From Bacteroidota bacterium (GTDB lineage Bacteria; Bacteroidota; Bacteroidia; Cytophagales; Cytophagaceae), in NCBI GenBank assembly GCA_023458555.1, contig JAEWYS010000014.1, positions 1 to 64,000 of the forward strand: 64,000 nt of DNA. The letters run 5' to 3'. This document shows, in pieces, positions 42,021 through 49,250 of this stretch (within the stretch, counting starts at the first letter, position 1; the number at the start of each line of letters is the position of its first letter). The notes under the pieces are model-generated. The model saw nothing but the letters and a program-made list of their open reading frames with translations, made no database searches and was not told the DNA's origin. The translations under genes and the position numbers were made by a program.

Positions 42021-42172
42021 CTTGGGTTTCCCGAGTGATCTTTATCCCTTCGGCCTCCGACCGGTTTCTAACAAACAATAAAAGGCCTCCGGCCTTATCA
42101 ATAACTGTCATTCCGCAGAGCGGAACAACTGGAAAGGATGCCAATAACAAATACCCGAGTTACTGAGGGAGG
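42021..42172. repeat. Dispersed intergenic repeat, family 2 (copy B)
   Basis: About 150 bp aligning with copy A at 40171: CTTGGG-TTT-CCCGAG hairpin, GATCTTTATCCC, CCGGTTTCTAACAAA, hairpin AAGGCC-TCC-GGCCTT (42092-42107), TTATCAATAACTG, perfect inverted repeat TTCCGC-AGA-GCGGAA (42111-42125), CAACTGGAAAG, and TACTGAGGGAGG. It lies in a gene-free stretch (41898-42453) that otherwise shows the attC-like repeat at 42217. Confidence 0.65.
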
Positions 42173-42216
42173 TGTTTTGCTGTCAATTACCTGATAAGTG
42201 GAAGGGTTTTGAATTT

Positions 42217-42350
42217 ACTATCAGGTATTGCCTCCGGATAGTATGAAATATTCGTTTTTACGTACTCTATTGTGTCTGCTTTCCCCAAAACAACTTACCT
42301 GATTTAGTAAGTTCATGTGTGAGCGCCCCGATTTTGACAATACCTTGTTA
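42217..42350. repeat. attC-like imperfect palindrome 2
   Basis: About 134 bp. The right arm GACAATACCTTGTTA (to 42350) is complementary to the left arm TATCAGGTATTG with small bulges. The right end reads TTGTTAGCAGCC. It has no gene stop directly beside it, unlike most copies, and lies between the family-2 repeat and the macrolide phosphotransferase leader. Confidence 0.5.
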
Positions 42351-42413
42351 GCAGCCGGGCTTTCATTTGCCATAAACTTTTTTACACTTAATCAAATTTA
42401 AGAAATTAATTCC

Positions 42414-42421
42414 TACCTTTG
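42414..42421 (+). promoter_or_regulatory. -7 box for the macrolide phosphotransferase leader RNA
   Basis: TACCTTTG, an exact TAnnTTTG. It would start transcription near 42428, about 26 nt before the leader peptide ATG at 42454 and about 355 nt before the phosphotransferase ATG. Confidence 0.55.
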
Positions 42422-42453
42422 TAACGCTTTCTTCTAAAGCTATACAACATATT

Positions 42454-42477
42454 ATGCCAAAGCCTTGGATTAAATAA
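42454..42477 (+). CDS. Leader peptide MPKPWIK
   Basis: A seven-codon reading frame (ATG to TAA) immediately downstream of the predicted start of transcription. Codons 4-7 lie exactly in the left arm (42464-42475) of a terminator-like stem, so a ribosome paused here would open that stem. A second short frame (MENLKWFKTYIFI, 42568-42609) follows the T-run. Leader peptides of this kind precede many inducible macrolide-resistance genes; this one has no obvious R/K-x-R/K pause motif. Confidence 0.55.
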   Translation: MPKPWIK

Positions 42478-42567
42478 TTAGGGTTCTTTTTAGCAAACCC
42501 GCTTCTTATCAGGTAGTATTTTTCTGTACTACCCTTTCATTGTTGTATAATTTAATCAAGTTTTTTT
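42464..42567 (+). promoter_or_regulatory. Transcription attenuator ahead of the macrolide phosphotransferase
   Basis: Arm CTTGGATTAAAT (42464-42475, within the leader peptide) pairs with ATTTAATCAAG (42550-42560), one bulged G, and the latter is followed directly by seven T (42561-42567): an intrinsic terminator. An alternative pairing TATACAACA (42441-42449) with TGTTGTATA (42541-42549) crosses it, so the two are mutually exclusive barring a pseudoknot. Between the arms are smaller hairpins (GGGTT...AACCC; GGTAGTA...TACTACC, 42513-42533). Structure seen by hand pairing; not folded by computer. Confidence 0.6.
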
Positions 42568-42783
42568 ATGGAAAACCTTAAATGGTTTAAGACTTATATA
42601 TTTATATAGGCTGGATAGTTTGTTTCAATGCTAACAAGCTATGTTGTTCAATTCGCTATTGTTATCTGGCTTAGTCTGGAATAGGTGTAAACATCACTTT
42701 TATCATAAGCAGATAGTTAGCTATGGCTGTAGGTGCTCTTTCGTTTGTGCCACACAAATTAATACAGTTAGTTCAAAATCAAA

Positions 42784-43680
42784 ATGTTTCAAAAAATGAG
42801 AAATAGAGATATTCAAAAATTAGCGGAAAGAAATGGTCTGTTTCTTTCCGAAGAAATGAGTTTTAATGAAATGGGAATTGACTTTAAAGTTGGTTTCGCT
42901 ACTGATAAAGAAGGGAAAAAATGGCTGTTGCGTATTCCCCGAAGAACGGGTTTGGGCGAACAGATTGCGAATGAGAAAAGGATTCTTCAATTGGTCTCCA
43001 GTTATCTGTCGGTGAAAGTCCCTGATTGGAGCATTGCAAATGAAGAACTGGTAGCCTATCCTTTATTGGCTGGTAAACCTGCTCTGGTTTATGACGCTGA
43101 AACGTATGAGGTTTCCTGGAATATGGATAAAGATAGCAAATGCTATATCCCTTCATTGGCAAAGGCTTTGGTTGAACTTCATTCAATACCCAGCGAAGAA
43201 GTTCTTCGGAATGAGTTGAAAGTTTTAACACCTGAGCAAGTTAGAAATGAAATTTCGGAACGATTACAGCTTGTGAAATCTGAATTGGGTATAAGCAGTG
43301 AATTGGAAAGCCGATACCGTCAATGGCTGGATCATGATGCACTATGGCCAAACTTTACAAAATTTATCCATGGTGATTTATATGCAGGACATGTTCTGAC
43401 ACATTCCAATGGAGAAGTGTGCGGGATTATTGATTGGTCAACGGGACAAGTCAGTGATATAGCGCAGGATTTTTCCGGGCACCTTGCTGTCTTCGGTGAA
43501 GAAAGCCTCAAATCGTTAATTTCCGAGTATGAAAAACAAGGAGGCAGAATATGGGGCAAACTCTTTGAGCAATCAGTTGAACGAGCTGCCGCCGCCCCGT
43601 TAGCATATGGCTTTTTTGCACTCGAAACGCAAGATGAAGCACATCTGGTTGCAGCAAAATTGCAATTAGGTGTTGAATAA
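42784..43680 (+). CDS. mph: Macrolide 2'-phosphotransferase family protein
   Basis: A 298-residue kinase-fold protein resembling Mph(A)-type macrolide phosphotransferases along its length: 'FNEMGIDFKVGFATDKEGKK', 'WLLRIPRRTGLGEQIANEKR', 'KVPDWSIANEELVAYPLLAG', catalytic 'KFIHGDLYAGHVLTHSNGEV' (H-G-D with the H found in this family in place of the usual Asn), 'GIIDWSTGQVSDIAQDFSGH' and 'APLAYGFFALETQDEAHLVA'. It would phosphorylate the 2'-OH of the desosamine sugar. A plus-strand gene in a minus-strand region, with a long attenuator leader and an intrinsic terminator. Which macrolides are modified cannot be judged. Confidence 0.82.
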   Translation: MFQKMRNRDIQKLAERNGLFLSEEMSFNEMGIDFKVGFATDKEGKKWLLRIPRRTGLGEQIANEKRILQLVSSYLSVKVPDWSIANEELVAYPLLAGKPALVYDAETYEVSWNMDKDSKCYIPSLAKALVELHSIPSEEVLRNELKVLTPEQVRNEISERLQLVKSELGISSELESRYRQWLDHDALWPNFTKFIHGDLYAGHVLTHSNGEVCGIIDWSTGQVSDIAQDFSGHLAVFGEESLKSLISEYEKQGGRIWGKLFEQSVERAAAAPLAYGFFALETQDEAHLVAAKLQLGVE

Positions 43681-43706
43681 GCTTTTTACATAATATTTAT
43701 GTAATT

Positions 43707-43742
43707 AAGGACTGAAACCAGAATTGGGGTCAGTCCTTTTTT
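43707..43742 (+). terminator. Intrinsic terminator of the phosphotransferase gene
   Basis: Perfect stem AAGGACTGA / TCAGTCCTT with a 14-nt loop and a T-run of six, 27 bp after the stop codon at 43680. Confidence 0.8.
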
Positions 43743-43791
43743 GTTTAAAAATCACTTTGTCTTTTTGCTGTGTGTCGTATAGCCTTGCTGC

Positions 43792-43916
43792 CAACAGACC
43801 GGGTATTGCCGCAGCGGGAATTAATAGCACTACACTTGATTGGAAATACCAAAGTTCAACTATAATACAAATGTTCATTAGAAATCCGTCAGCTCCATTG
43901 CGGCAATACCTTGTCA
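43792..43916 (-). repeat. attC-like imperfect palindrome 3
   Basis: 125 bp from CAAC (43792) to GTCA (43916). Left arm CAACAGACCGGGTATTGCCGCA pairs with the right arm TTGCGGCAATACCTTGTCA, including the exact 11-mer GGTATTGCCGC (43802 onward) and its complement. The centre has TAGCAC and CCAAAGTTCAA. It ends 42 bp from the stop of the SRPBCC gene at 43958 and lies 50 bp beyond the mph terminator. Confidence 0.65.
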
Positions 43917-43957
43917 GCGGCAGGGCTTTTCTGTTATTTTTTCCAGTTCTGCCTTTT

Positions 43958-44509
43958 TTACGCAGTTTGTTCAATTATTGCCTTGATATTGCTTAACGTT
44001 TTTTGTTGTGCTTTCGTGATAAAACTTCTTCCGAACAGGTACGATGGCAGGTTAATTGGAAATTTTGCATAAGCGTAGAACGTACAAGTGTAATACGTTT
44101 GACTAATTCCTTTTTCAACAAAGTTGTTGATGAGTTTACAAGTGGCAGGCATTGGTTTTAAAAGACGTAATTCAACCTCAATATTATTTTCGTCCATTCT
44201 TTTAATTTCCTGTTCGCCCATACCTACATTTTTATTTTTGTCTTCGTTATGGCTTTCCCATTTCAATACAGCACTAACCGTTCCATCCGTTCCAGTCACT
44301 GTTGGCTGAAGATCAGGGTCAGCTTTTAGCCATTCACTGTATTGTGTTTGATTGCTCAACAAGCTCACATACTCATAGACAGCTTTCTTCGGTTTATTGA
44401 TGGTTTCGGATACTGTTACGGAATAATGCTTGGGAAGAATTAATGCCACCACTAAGAATAACAGAACAATAGCCGCAACAATGCTTAAAATTATAAATAC
44501 AACACTCAT
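43958..44509 (-). CDS. Membrane-anchored SRPBCC protein
   Basis: A 183-residue protein: N-terminal membrane helix (VVFIILSIVAAIVLLFLVVA) followed by a polyketide-cyclase/SRPBCC domain ('VSETINKPKKAVYEYVSLLS', 'SVLKWESHNEDKNKNVG' region, 'FVEKGISQTYYTCTFYAYAK'). Anchored START-like proteins of this type are common in Bacteroidota. I start at ATG 44509, since the upstream extension reads into the next gene's frame. It is just downstream of a DoxX-like gene (7 bp). Confidence 0.78.
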   Translation of the reverse strand: MSVVFIILSIVAAIVLLFLVVALILPKHYSVTVSETINKPKKAVYEYVSLLSNQTQYSEWLKADPDLQPTVTGTDGTVSAVLKWESHNEDKNKNVGMGEQEIKRMDENNIEVELRLLKPMPATCKLINNFVEKGISQTYYTCTFYAYAKFPINLPSYLFGRSFITKAQQKTLSNIKAIIEQTA

Positions 44510-44516
44510 ACTATTA

Positions 44517-44903
44517 TTATTTAAAAGGAATAACAATCTGAACTTTTTTGTCCCGCAACTCAATTGCAATCCAAACGAATACAGCAAAAAGAATGGGTGA
44601 AAGCAAAATCGAAGGAGCATCACCGTGAATAATGTGTGTGGCAACGCCTCCGCCAAACCACGCAGTAAGTATCACAGCACCCAATATGGAAGTTTTGGGA
44701 ATCACATAACCAATAACTCCCGTGAGCAATACAATGGCTAAGGGCAAAAGAGAATTTTCAGAATAACCTGACTCATTCGCATTTCTTAATGCAGTTTCTG
44801 TTTTCACTATGTTGGTTACTGCCCCCGTAAAAGGGAATAACACTACAATTCCCTGAAGCATGTAAGACGACCATAACCTTACTTTTGAAATCTTATTTTC
44901 CAT
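44517..44903 (-). CDS. DoxX-like membrane protein
   Basis: A 128-residue protein with four hydrophobic segments ('SSYMLQGIVVLFPFTGAVTN', 'LLPLAIVLLTGVIGYVIPKT', 'ILGAVILTAWFGGGVATHII', 'ILLSPILFAVFVWIAIELRD'). The I-P-K-T-x-x-L-G-A-x-x-L-T-A-W-F-G-G motif is typical of this DoxX-like subgroup. An exact -7 box (44917-44924) precedes it closely; likely co-transcribed with the SRPBCC gene 43958-44509. Confidence 0.8.
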   Translation of the reverse strand: MENKISKVRLWSSYMLQGIVVLFPFTGAVTNIVKTETALRNANESGYSENSLLPLAIVLLTGVIGYVIPKTSILGAVILTAWFGGGVATHIIHGDAPSILLSPILFAVFVWIAIELRDKKVQIVIPFK

Positions 44904-44916
44904 ATTCTTTTTTCTG

Positions 44917-44924
44917 CAAAAGTA
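44917..44924 (-). promoter_or_regulatory. -7 box for the DoxX-like/SRPBCC pair
   Basis: Reads TACTTTTG on the minus strand, exact TAnnTTTG, only about 14 bp upstream of the ATG at 44903, so the leader would be very short. Confidence 0.45.
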
Positions 44925-44955
44925 TTTGTAGCAACACTACCGGTCTTGTAAAAAA

Positions 44956-45729
44956 TCATTGATTTTTACTGTGGAGATTTTTTAAGAACCCGGTTGGTGT
45001 TTGCCCTGTAAACAATTTAAAGTCCTTTGTAAAATGTGCCTGGTCATAATAGCCTGCCTCAAATGCTGTTTGTGCGGGATTTCTGTTGTTTAAGCTACCG
45101 ATTATAGCGTTCATACGAACTATATAACTAAACTGTTTGGGCGAAGCCCCTGTTGCTCTCCTGAATCTTTTTTCAAATGCGTCAATACTTATAAAATGCT
45201 TAGCAGCTAAATCCTTGATTTTTAGCAAACCGTTATGTTCTTTAATTGTCCGAATTGCATTGACGATAAGCAGGTCTTGCTTGTAGTCGCATAGTTTCGC
45301 CAACAAAAAACTTTCTATTATCTGTATTCTTTGTTTATTTGATTTTGCTTCACACAATTTATCTTCCAACGCATTTAATGTTTTAAAATTGGAAAATTCA
45401 TTAAGCGACAATACTTCGCCAAACATATTGTGCAGCGGCTCTTTAAAAAATGCGGTTGCTCCTTCGGTATTGAAAATTACCAATAAATTTCCGGTGTTTG
45501 TATCGTCTTTCATAAGCTGGATTGATTTTCTCAATCCAGCCACTACAGCGAATGGAAGTGTATTTTCTGTGTCGGTCAGGTATTTAGTATTGCCTTTATA
45601 CCTGAAACCCAAAATAAGTGAAGTGCCGGGAAACATGCTATTAACGAATGCTTCGTCACAGTCCACTATCATATAGCCTTTCACAAAAGGCCTTAATTTT
45701 TCTGTTGGTATGAACGCTTCAAGAATCAT
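44956..45729 (-). CDS. AraC-family regulator, DUF6597-type
   Basis: A 257-residue protein: N-terminal sensing domain ('FIPTEKLRPFVKGYMIVDCD', 'LILGFRYKGNTKYLTDTENT') and C-terminal AraC domain ('IKDLAAKHFISIDAFEKRFR', 'FEAGYYDQAHFTKDFKLFTG'). Closely related in layout to the AraC at 25527. It lies upstream of the DoxX-SRPBCC pair on the same strand and may regulate it. Its 5' end is 33 bp from attC-like palindrome 4. Confidence 0.87.
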   Translation of the reverse strand: MILEAFIPTEKLRPFVKGYMIVDCDEAFVNSMFPGTSLILGFRYKGNTKYLTDTENTLPFAVVAGLRKSIQLMKDDTNTGNLLVIFNTEGATAFFKEPLHNMFGEVLSLNEFSNFKTLNALEDKLCEAKSNKQRIQIIESFLLAKLCDYKQDLLIVNAIRTIKEHNGLLKIKDLAAKHFISIDAFEKRFRRATGASPKQFSYIVRMNAIIGSLNNRNPAQTAFEAGYYDQAHFTKDFKLFTGQTPTGFLKNLHSKNQ

Positions 45730-45761
45730 TTGTCAAACGGGCTGTCGTTTAGCTTTGCCAC

Positions 45762-45889
45762 CAACGGTTTGCAGCTTGGCAAAGTAGCGGAAACCGAAGT
45801 ACCAATATTCAGTTTTGCACAAAAGTTCAATCGAAAAACTGCCATTAAATTTAGTACTGAATCTGCCATTTTACCAAACTGCTGCTAGC
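45762..45889 (-). repeat. attC-like imperfect palindrome 4
   Basis: About 128 bp. Left end CAACGGTTTGCAGCTTGGCAAA pairs imperfectly with the right end ACCAAACTGCTGCTAG; the centre contains TTTGCACAAAAGTTCAATCG and GAAAAACTGCC, closely matching the centre of palindrome 1. It begins 18 bp after the stop codon of the YdeI-family gene at 45907. Confidence 0.6.
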
Positions 45890-45906
45890 CATACCTGTCT
45901 TTTCTA

Positions 45907-46488
45907 TCATCGCAAGTGCTTTGGTTTAAGATGATGTCCCGCACTTTCTGCAACTTCTTCAACGCGTTTTTGCCGGGTTTCTTGTCGTTTCGCAAGAACA
46001 ATCCAGCTTAGTATTATTTTTCTTGCCGATTTGCTTAAACTCAGGAAATAGTCTTTGGAGCCTTTGTGTTTTGTGAACGCTGTTTCTAAGTCGTTCGGGA
46101 TTATCAGCTCTTCTACTTCGTCCAAAATTGTCCACGAACCATTTTGTTTTGCGGTTTCCACACTTTCGTAACCCGCTTTTGTCATTCGCCCGTTTTCAAT
46201 GAGTTGCCGAACTTTTTCTTTATTGATTTTGGACCAGTTGCTTTTGGGTTTGCGTTGACTGAAAAGCTGCATGAATGAAGAATCGTCTATCGTTCTTTTT
46301 GTGCTGTCAATCCAGCCGAAGCAAAGCGCTTCATCAACGGCTTCACTCCAGCTTATTGAAGGGAGGTCAGATTTTTTGGTGTAGTAAACAAGCCAGACAG
46401 CCGGTTTGGACCGATGATTTTTTTCCAGCCATTGTCTCCAGTCTGTCCGGCTTTTAGGACAAAAAGTTCCTGTTTCCTGGTTAAGCAT
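45907..46488 (-). CDS. YdeI/OmpD-associated family protein (copy 2)
   Basis: A 193-residue protein with the same family blocks and same length as copy 1 at 20800: 'RTDWRQWLEKNHRSKPAVWL', 'AVDEALCFGWIDSTKRTIDD', 'FSQRKPKSNWSKINKEKVRQ', 'SWIVLAKRQETRQKRVEEVA'. Overlaps the hydrolase gene by 8 bp, implying co-translation. Its 3' end abuts attC-like palindrome 4. Role unknown. Confidence 0.85.
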   Translation of the reverse strand: MLNQETGTFCPKSRTDWRQWLEKNHRSKPAVWLVYYTKKSDLPSISWSEAVDEALCFGWIDSTKRTIDDSSFMQLFSQRKPKSNWSKINKEKVRQLIENGRMTKAGYESVETAKQNGSWTILDEVEELIIPNDLETAFTKHKGSKDYFLSLSKSARKIILSWIVLAKRQETRQKRVEEVAESAGHHLKPKHLR

Positions 46489-47434
46489 TTTGTTGTTCCA
46501 GCCATTTTACAATTGATCGGTTCGTTTCCTCCGGCTTTTCCTGCTGGATCCAGTGACCACAATCAAGGCTAACGATATCCAGGTTAGGAACGATATTTTT
46601 CAGGTTTTCAGACTTGGGGATTGTATCCTGTTCACCATATATCATAAGCGTCGGCTGATGAATGACAGGGGTTACGCCTGCCGTTAAATGCCAGTTCCTG
46701 TCCAGGTTCCGGTACCAGTTTATACTTCCTGTAAATCCTGATGATTCGAAGGCAGCAACAAATACAGACAGTTCGTTATCGTCCATTAAAGGCTCCCCTG
46801 GCGCTGTTTCGGCTGTTGCCAGATTGATCATCAGCATTCCGGGCGCCGGTGGTGCGGGAGGTACGTTTTTTCGGAACAGGTTGCGGAGGAACCGGGAAAC
46901 GTTTTCATTCATTATAGCATCTGCTACCCCGGGTTGCCGGTTGAAGTGAACAAAATAGAAATCTCCTCCAAATAGGTCTTCCATAAATGCTATCCAGGGC
47001 TTTTCTCCGCGCTCCTGGTAAGGCAATGCCAGGTTGATTATTTTATTGACCCGTTCGGGATGCAATAGCGCCAGGTTCCAGACGACATTGGCACCCCAAT
47101 CGTGACCCATAAAAGTGGCGTCTTCATATCCAAAATAGTCAAGTAGCGCCACCAGGTCGCCTGTCAGGTGCTCAATGTCGTATTCCGTTACCCCGGTGGG
47201 GCTGGATGAGTTGCCATAGCCTCTCTGGTTGGGAATGATGACATGATAGCCGGCTGCGACAAGTGCCGGCACCTGGTGGCGCCAGGAAAAAGCATGTTCC
47301 GGAAAGCCGTGACAGAGCACAATAGGTTTTCCGGCATTTTGCTTACCTGCTTCAAAGACTTCCAGCTCCACACCGTTCACTGCAATAAGCGTGGGTTGGG
47401 GGAAATTACCTGTGTTGATCATTTCGTTTGTCAT
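46481..47434 (-). CDS. Alpha/beta hydrolase, epoxide hydrolase-like
   Basis: A 317-residue alpha/beta hydrolase: oxyanion region 'GKPIVLCHGFPEHAFSWRHQ', 'GYHVIIPNQRGYGNSSSPTG', nucleophile elbow 'DATFMGHDWGANVVWNLALL' with Asp as nucleophile (the epoxide hydrolase/dehalogenase type), a Tyr-containing lid region, acid 'TLMIYGEQDTIPKSENLK', and His 'VSLDCGHWIQQEKPEE'. Likely soluble epoxide hydrolase activity. First gene of a two-gene unit with the YdeI gene; a -7 box lies at 47465-47472. Confidence 0.88.
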   Translation of the reverse strand: MTNEMINTGNFPQPTLIAVNGVELEVFEAGKQNAGKPIVLCHGFPEHAFSWRHQVPALVAAGYHVIIPNQRGYGNSSSPTGVTEYDIEHLTGDLVALLDYFGYEDATFMGHDWGANVVWNLALLHPERVNKIINLALPYQERGEKPWIAFMEDLFGGDFYFVHFNRQPGVADAIMNENVSRFLRNLFRKNVPPAPPAPGMLMINLATAETAPGEPLMDDNELSVFVAAFESSGFTGSINWYRNLDRNWHLTAGVTPVIHQPTLMIYGEQDTIPKSENLKNIVPNLDIVSLDCGHWIQQEKPEETNRSIVKWLEQQNA

Positions 47435-47464
47435 TTTTTATTCTTTAAAGATTAATTAATGATG

Positions 47465-47472
47465 CAAACGTA
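47465..47472 (-). promoter_or_regulatory. -7 box for the hydrolase-YdeI unit
   Basis: Reads TACGTTTG on the minus strand, exact TAnnTTTG, about 31 bp upstream of the ATG at 47434. Confidence 0.5.
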
Positions 47473-47515
47473 TACCAGCCGGTTGACAGCCTTATGTCAG
47501 GGGTCAAAAAACAGA

Positions 47516-48205
47516 TTAGTGATAGCGCTCAAAATATTCCTGCAAGGTCATTTTGTGCGGTTCAAAGTGATCGGTAAGTATTTCCAGCTTATGAATCCTG
47601 TCCAGGCGAAAAAAACGGAATGCGCTTCTTAACCGGCAATAGGCAACCAGCAACCAGTTTTCCGTACTAAGCAGTGCGAATGGTTCAATGTGCCGCGTGC
47701 TGGTTTTATTTTGTTCATTGGTGTATTCGATTTTTGCTACACGGAAATTTGTCAGGGCAAATTGTAAGTCGGATAAGCTACTGCTGTTTCTTTCCAGGTA
47801 ATTATTCTGGTCAAACCGTGTTCTTTCTGAAAGTAAGTTGGCTTTATCCTGTATGTTGTATTTCAGAACCGCTTTTATTTTTTCAATAGCTTCGGAATAG
47901 TGTTTAACGAATGAAGTATCTTTATTTTTGAGCACTAACTGTTCTGCGGTAATCAGCGCATTGGCCTGCGCTTCTGTAAACATGACGGGTGGCACCCTGT
48001 ACCCTTCCATTAGCAAATACCCTTTCCCGTCTTCCGTAAGGACGGGTACGCCTGCCTGTTCCAAAGCTCTTATGTCACGATAAATTGTTCTGACACTCAC
48101 ATTGAACTTTGCTGCGAGTGCAGTTGCCGTCAAAAGACGTTTTGTCTGCAGCTGGGTTACTATTGCTGTCAGCCTGGAGAGCCGTTTGGTATTATTGTCG
48201 TTCAT
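47516..48205 (-). CDS. HTH-11 / WYL-domain transcriptional regulator
   Basis: A 229-residue YafY-type regulator: N-terminal HTH ('LLTATALAAKFNVSVRTIYR', 'DIRALEQAGVPVLTEDGKGY'), a linker, and a C-terminal WYL domain ('RVAKIEYTNEQNKTSTRHIE', 'FALLSTENWLLVAYCRLRSA'; the motif reads W-L-L-V-A-Y-C). WYL regulators often respond to nucleic-acid or small ligands and occur next to accessory or defence genes. Located 81 bp upstream of the hydrolase gene on the same strand and probably its regulator. Confidence 0.87.
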   Translation of the reverse strand: MNDNNTKRLSRLTAIVTQLQTKRLLTATALAAKFNVSVRTIYRDIRALEQAGVPVLTEDGKGYLLMEGYRVPPVMFTEAQANALITAEQLVLKNKDTSFVKHYSEAIEKIKAVLKYNIQDKANLLSERTRFDQNNYLERNSSSLSDLQFALTNFRVAKIEYTNEQNKTSTRHIEPFALLSTENWLLVAYCRLRSAFRFFRLDRIHKLEILTDHFEPHKMTLQEYFERYH

Positions 48206-48251
48206 TTTTTTGGGCTGTTGATTGCTATGGGGTGGTTCGTGGCATTACGCT

Positions 48252-48380
48252 TAACGGGGGCGGGGCTTTGCCGAAGGCAGGGATTTTTAGCACTAAAGTT
48301 CAATCAAAGAGTCCCGATAGCATCGGGACACAAATGTCCAATCGAATCCGTTCAGCCCCGCTTTTGGCAATACGATATTA
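48252..48380 (-). repeat. attC-like imperfect palindrome 5
   Basis: 129 bp from TAAC (48252) to ATTA (48380). Arms GGGGCGGGGCTTTGCCGA and AGCCCCGCTTTTGGCAATA pair with bulges. The centre has TTAGCACTAAAGTTCAATC and a perfect hairpin GTCCCGAT-AGC-ATCGGGAC (48311-48329). The far end on the minus strand reads GTTAAGC, which fits GTTRRRY. It lies 46 bp after the stop of the hydrolase remnant at 48427. Confidence 0.6.
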
Positions 48381-48426
48381 CCAGCAGGGTTTATTTTATA
48401 TCGCATTAATTTGTCCATTTTTCATT

Positions 48427-48624
48427 CTATTTAATTATAACATTCTCTGTCTGCCTATTAAGAAAATCGAGAGCTGTTGATGTAAATGGAACGAACGAAT
48501 TATAAACAGGCACATGGTCTCCATTTGGAATAATCCATAATGCAGAATCTGGATTATCTCTGTCACCATGAACCACAAGAGTTCGTGCATTTATTGTCGA
48601 TAAAAGCTGTTCTGAAAAATTCAT
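48427..48624 (-). pseudogene. Remnant of an alpha/beta hydrolase (C-terminal part)
   Basis: A 65-codon open frame equal to the C-terminal end of an alpha/beta hydrolase: 'NARTLVVHGDRDNPDSALWI', 'IPNGDHVPVYNSFVPF', 'LDFLNRQ'. In complete relatives about 20 residues separate 'HGDRD' from 'SALWIIPNG', so there is an internal deletion as well as loss of the N-terminal three quarters with the nucleophile. It cannot be an active hydrolase. Followed by attC-like palindrome 5. Confidence 0.65.
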
Positions 48625-48664
48625 GTCTTCATAGTTTTCTGCAAATGCGTTAAACTAAGTATGG

Positions 48665-48705
48665 CGCAACTACGGCAGAGTGCTTCAAACCAGCTCATTC
48701 GATAT
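48665..48705. repeat. 41-bp dispersed repeat, copy 1
   Basis: Matches 49371-49411 at most positions, with the exact core ACGGCAGAGTGCTTCAAACC. Lies in the gap 3' of the DinB-like gene, 5' of the hydrolase remnant. Confidence 0.6.
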
Positions 48706-48770
48706 TTCACTATTTTCTGTATGGCCCGATGTTCTGAGCTTTTTATTGTTATGCCTCCATCCAGCCCGGA

Positions 48771-49250
48771 TTACTTTTTCAAATTCAGAAACTTTATCAC
48801 TATCCCAATTTGCCCCAAATGATATAAGTCGTGATGAATTAGCCCTTCAAGAAGATACTTGTACTTATACCCATCAGTATGCTCCTTTTCAAGGTAGTCG
48901 TCTTTTTCATTTTCAATAAGTTCAACAATTTCTTTTTGACTGTTGTAAAATTCAGATTTTAGCTTCTCCCATCCTTTTCTTCGAAGCACATCATTTGCTA
49001 ACCAGTTTTCAGGACTTTCCATTGTCAATTGGGCATTATGTCCTTTCAATTTCAAAATACAATCTTTTCTCCAAACTAAAATATGAGAAATTAACTCCGC
49101 AACACTATGCAATTCGGGCAATGGCCTTTCAAAAGCCAGTCCTTCAGGAAGTCTGTCAATTTTCTTTTTAAAGTTTTCGTCAAGCCACAATTCCTGCTCC
49201 TGTACGTCTTGAAATTGTCTTATAATATTTGTGATTAGCTTATTTTCCAT
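48771..49250 (-). CDS. DinB-like four-helix protein
   Basis: A 159-residue protein of the DinB/ClbS-like group with metal-site histidines: 'ELHSVAELISHILVWRKDCI' (His in helix 2) and 'LEGLIHHDLYHLGQIGIVIK' (H-H-D-L-Y-H near the C-terminus). Possible thiol-dependent transferase or nuclease-like family; the function is not established. Flanked on both sides by copies of the 41-bp repeat (48665 and 49371). Confidence 0.85.
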   Translation of the reverse strand: MENKLITNIIRQFQDVQEQELWLDENFKKKIDRLPEGLAFERPLPELHSVAELISHILVWRKDCILKLKGHNAQLTMESPENWLANDVLRRKGWEKLKSEFYNSQKEIVELIENEKDDYLEKEHTDGYKYKYLLEGLIHHDLYHLGQIGIVIKFLNLKK

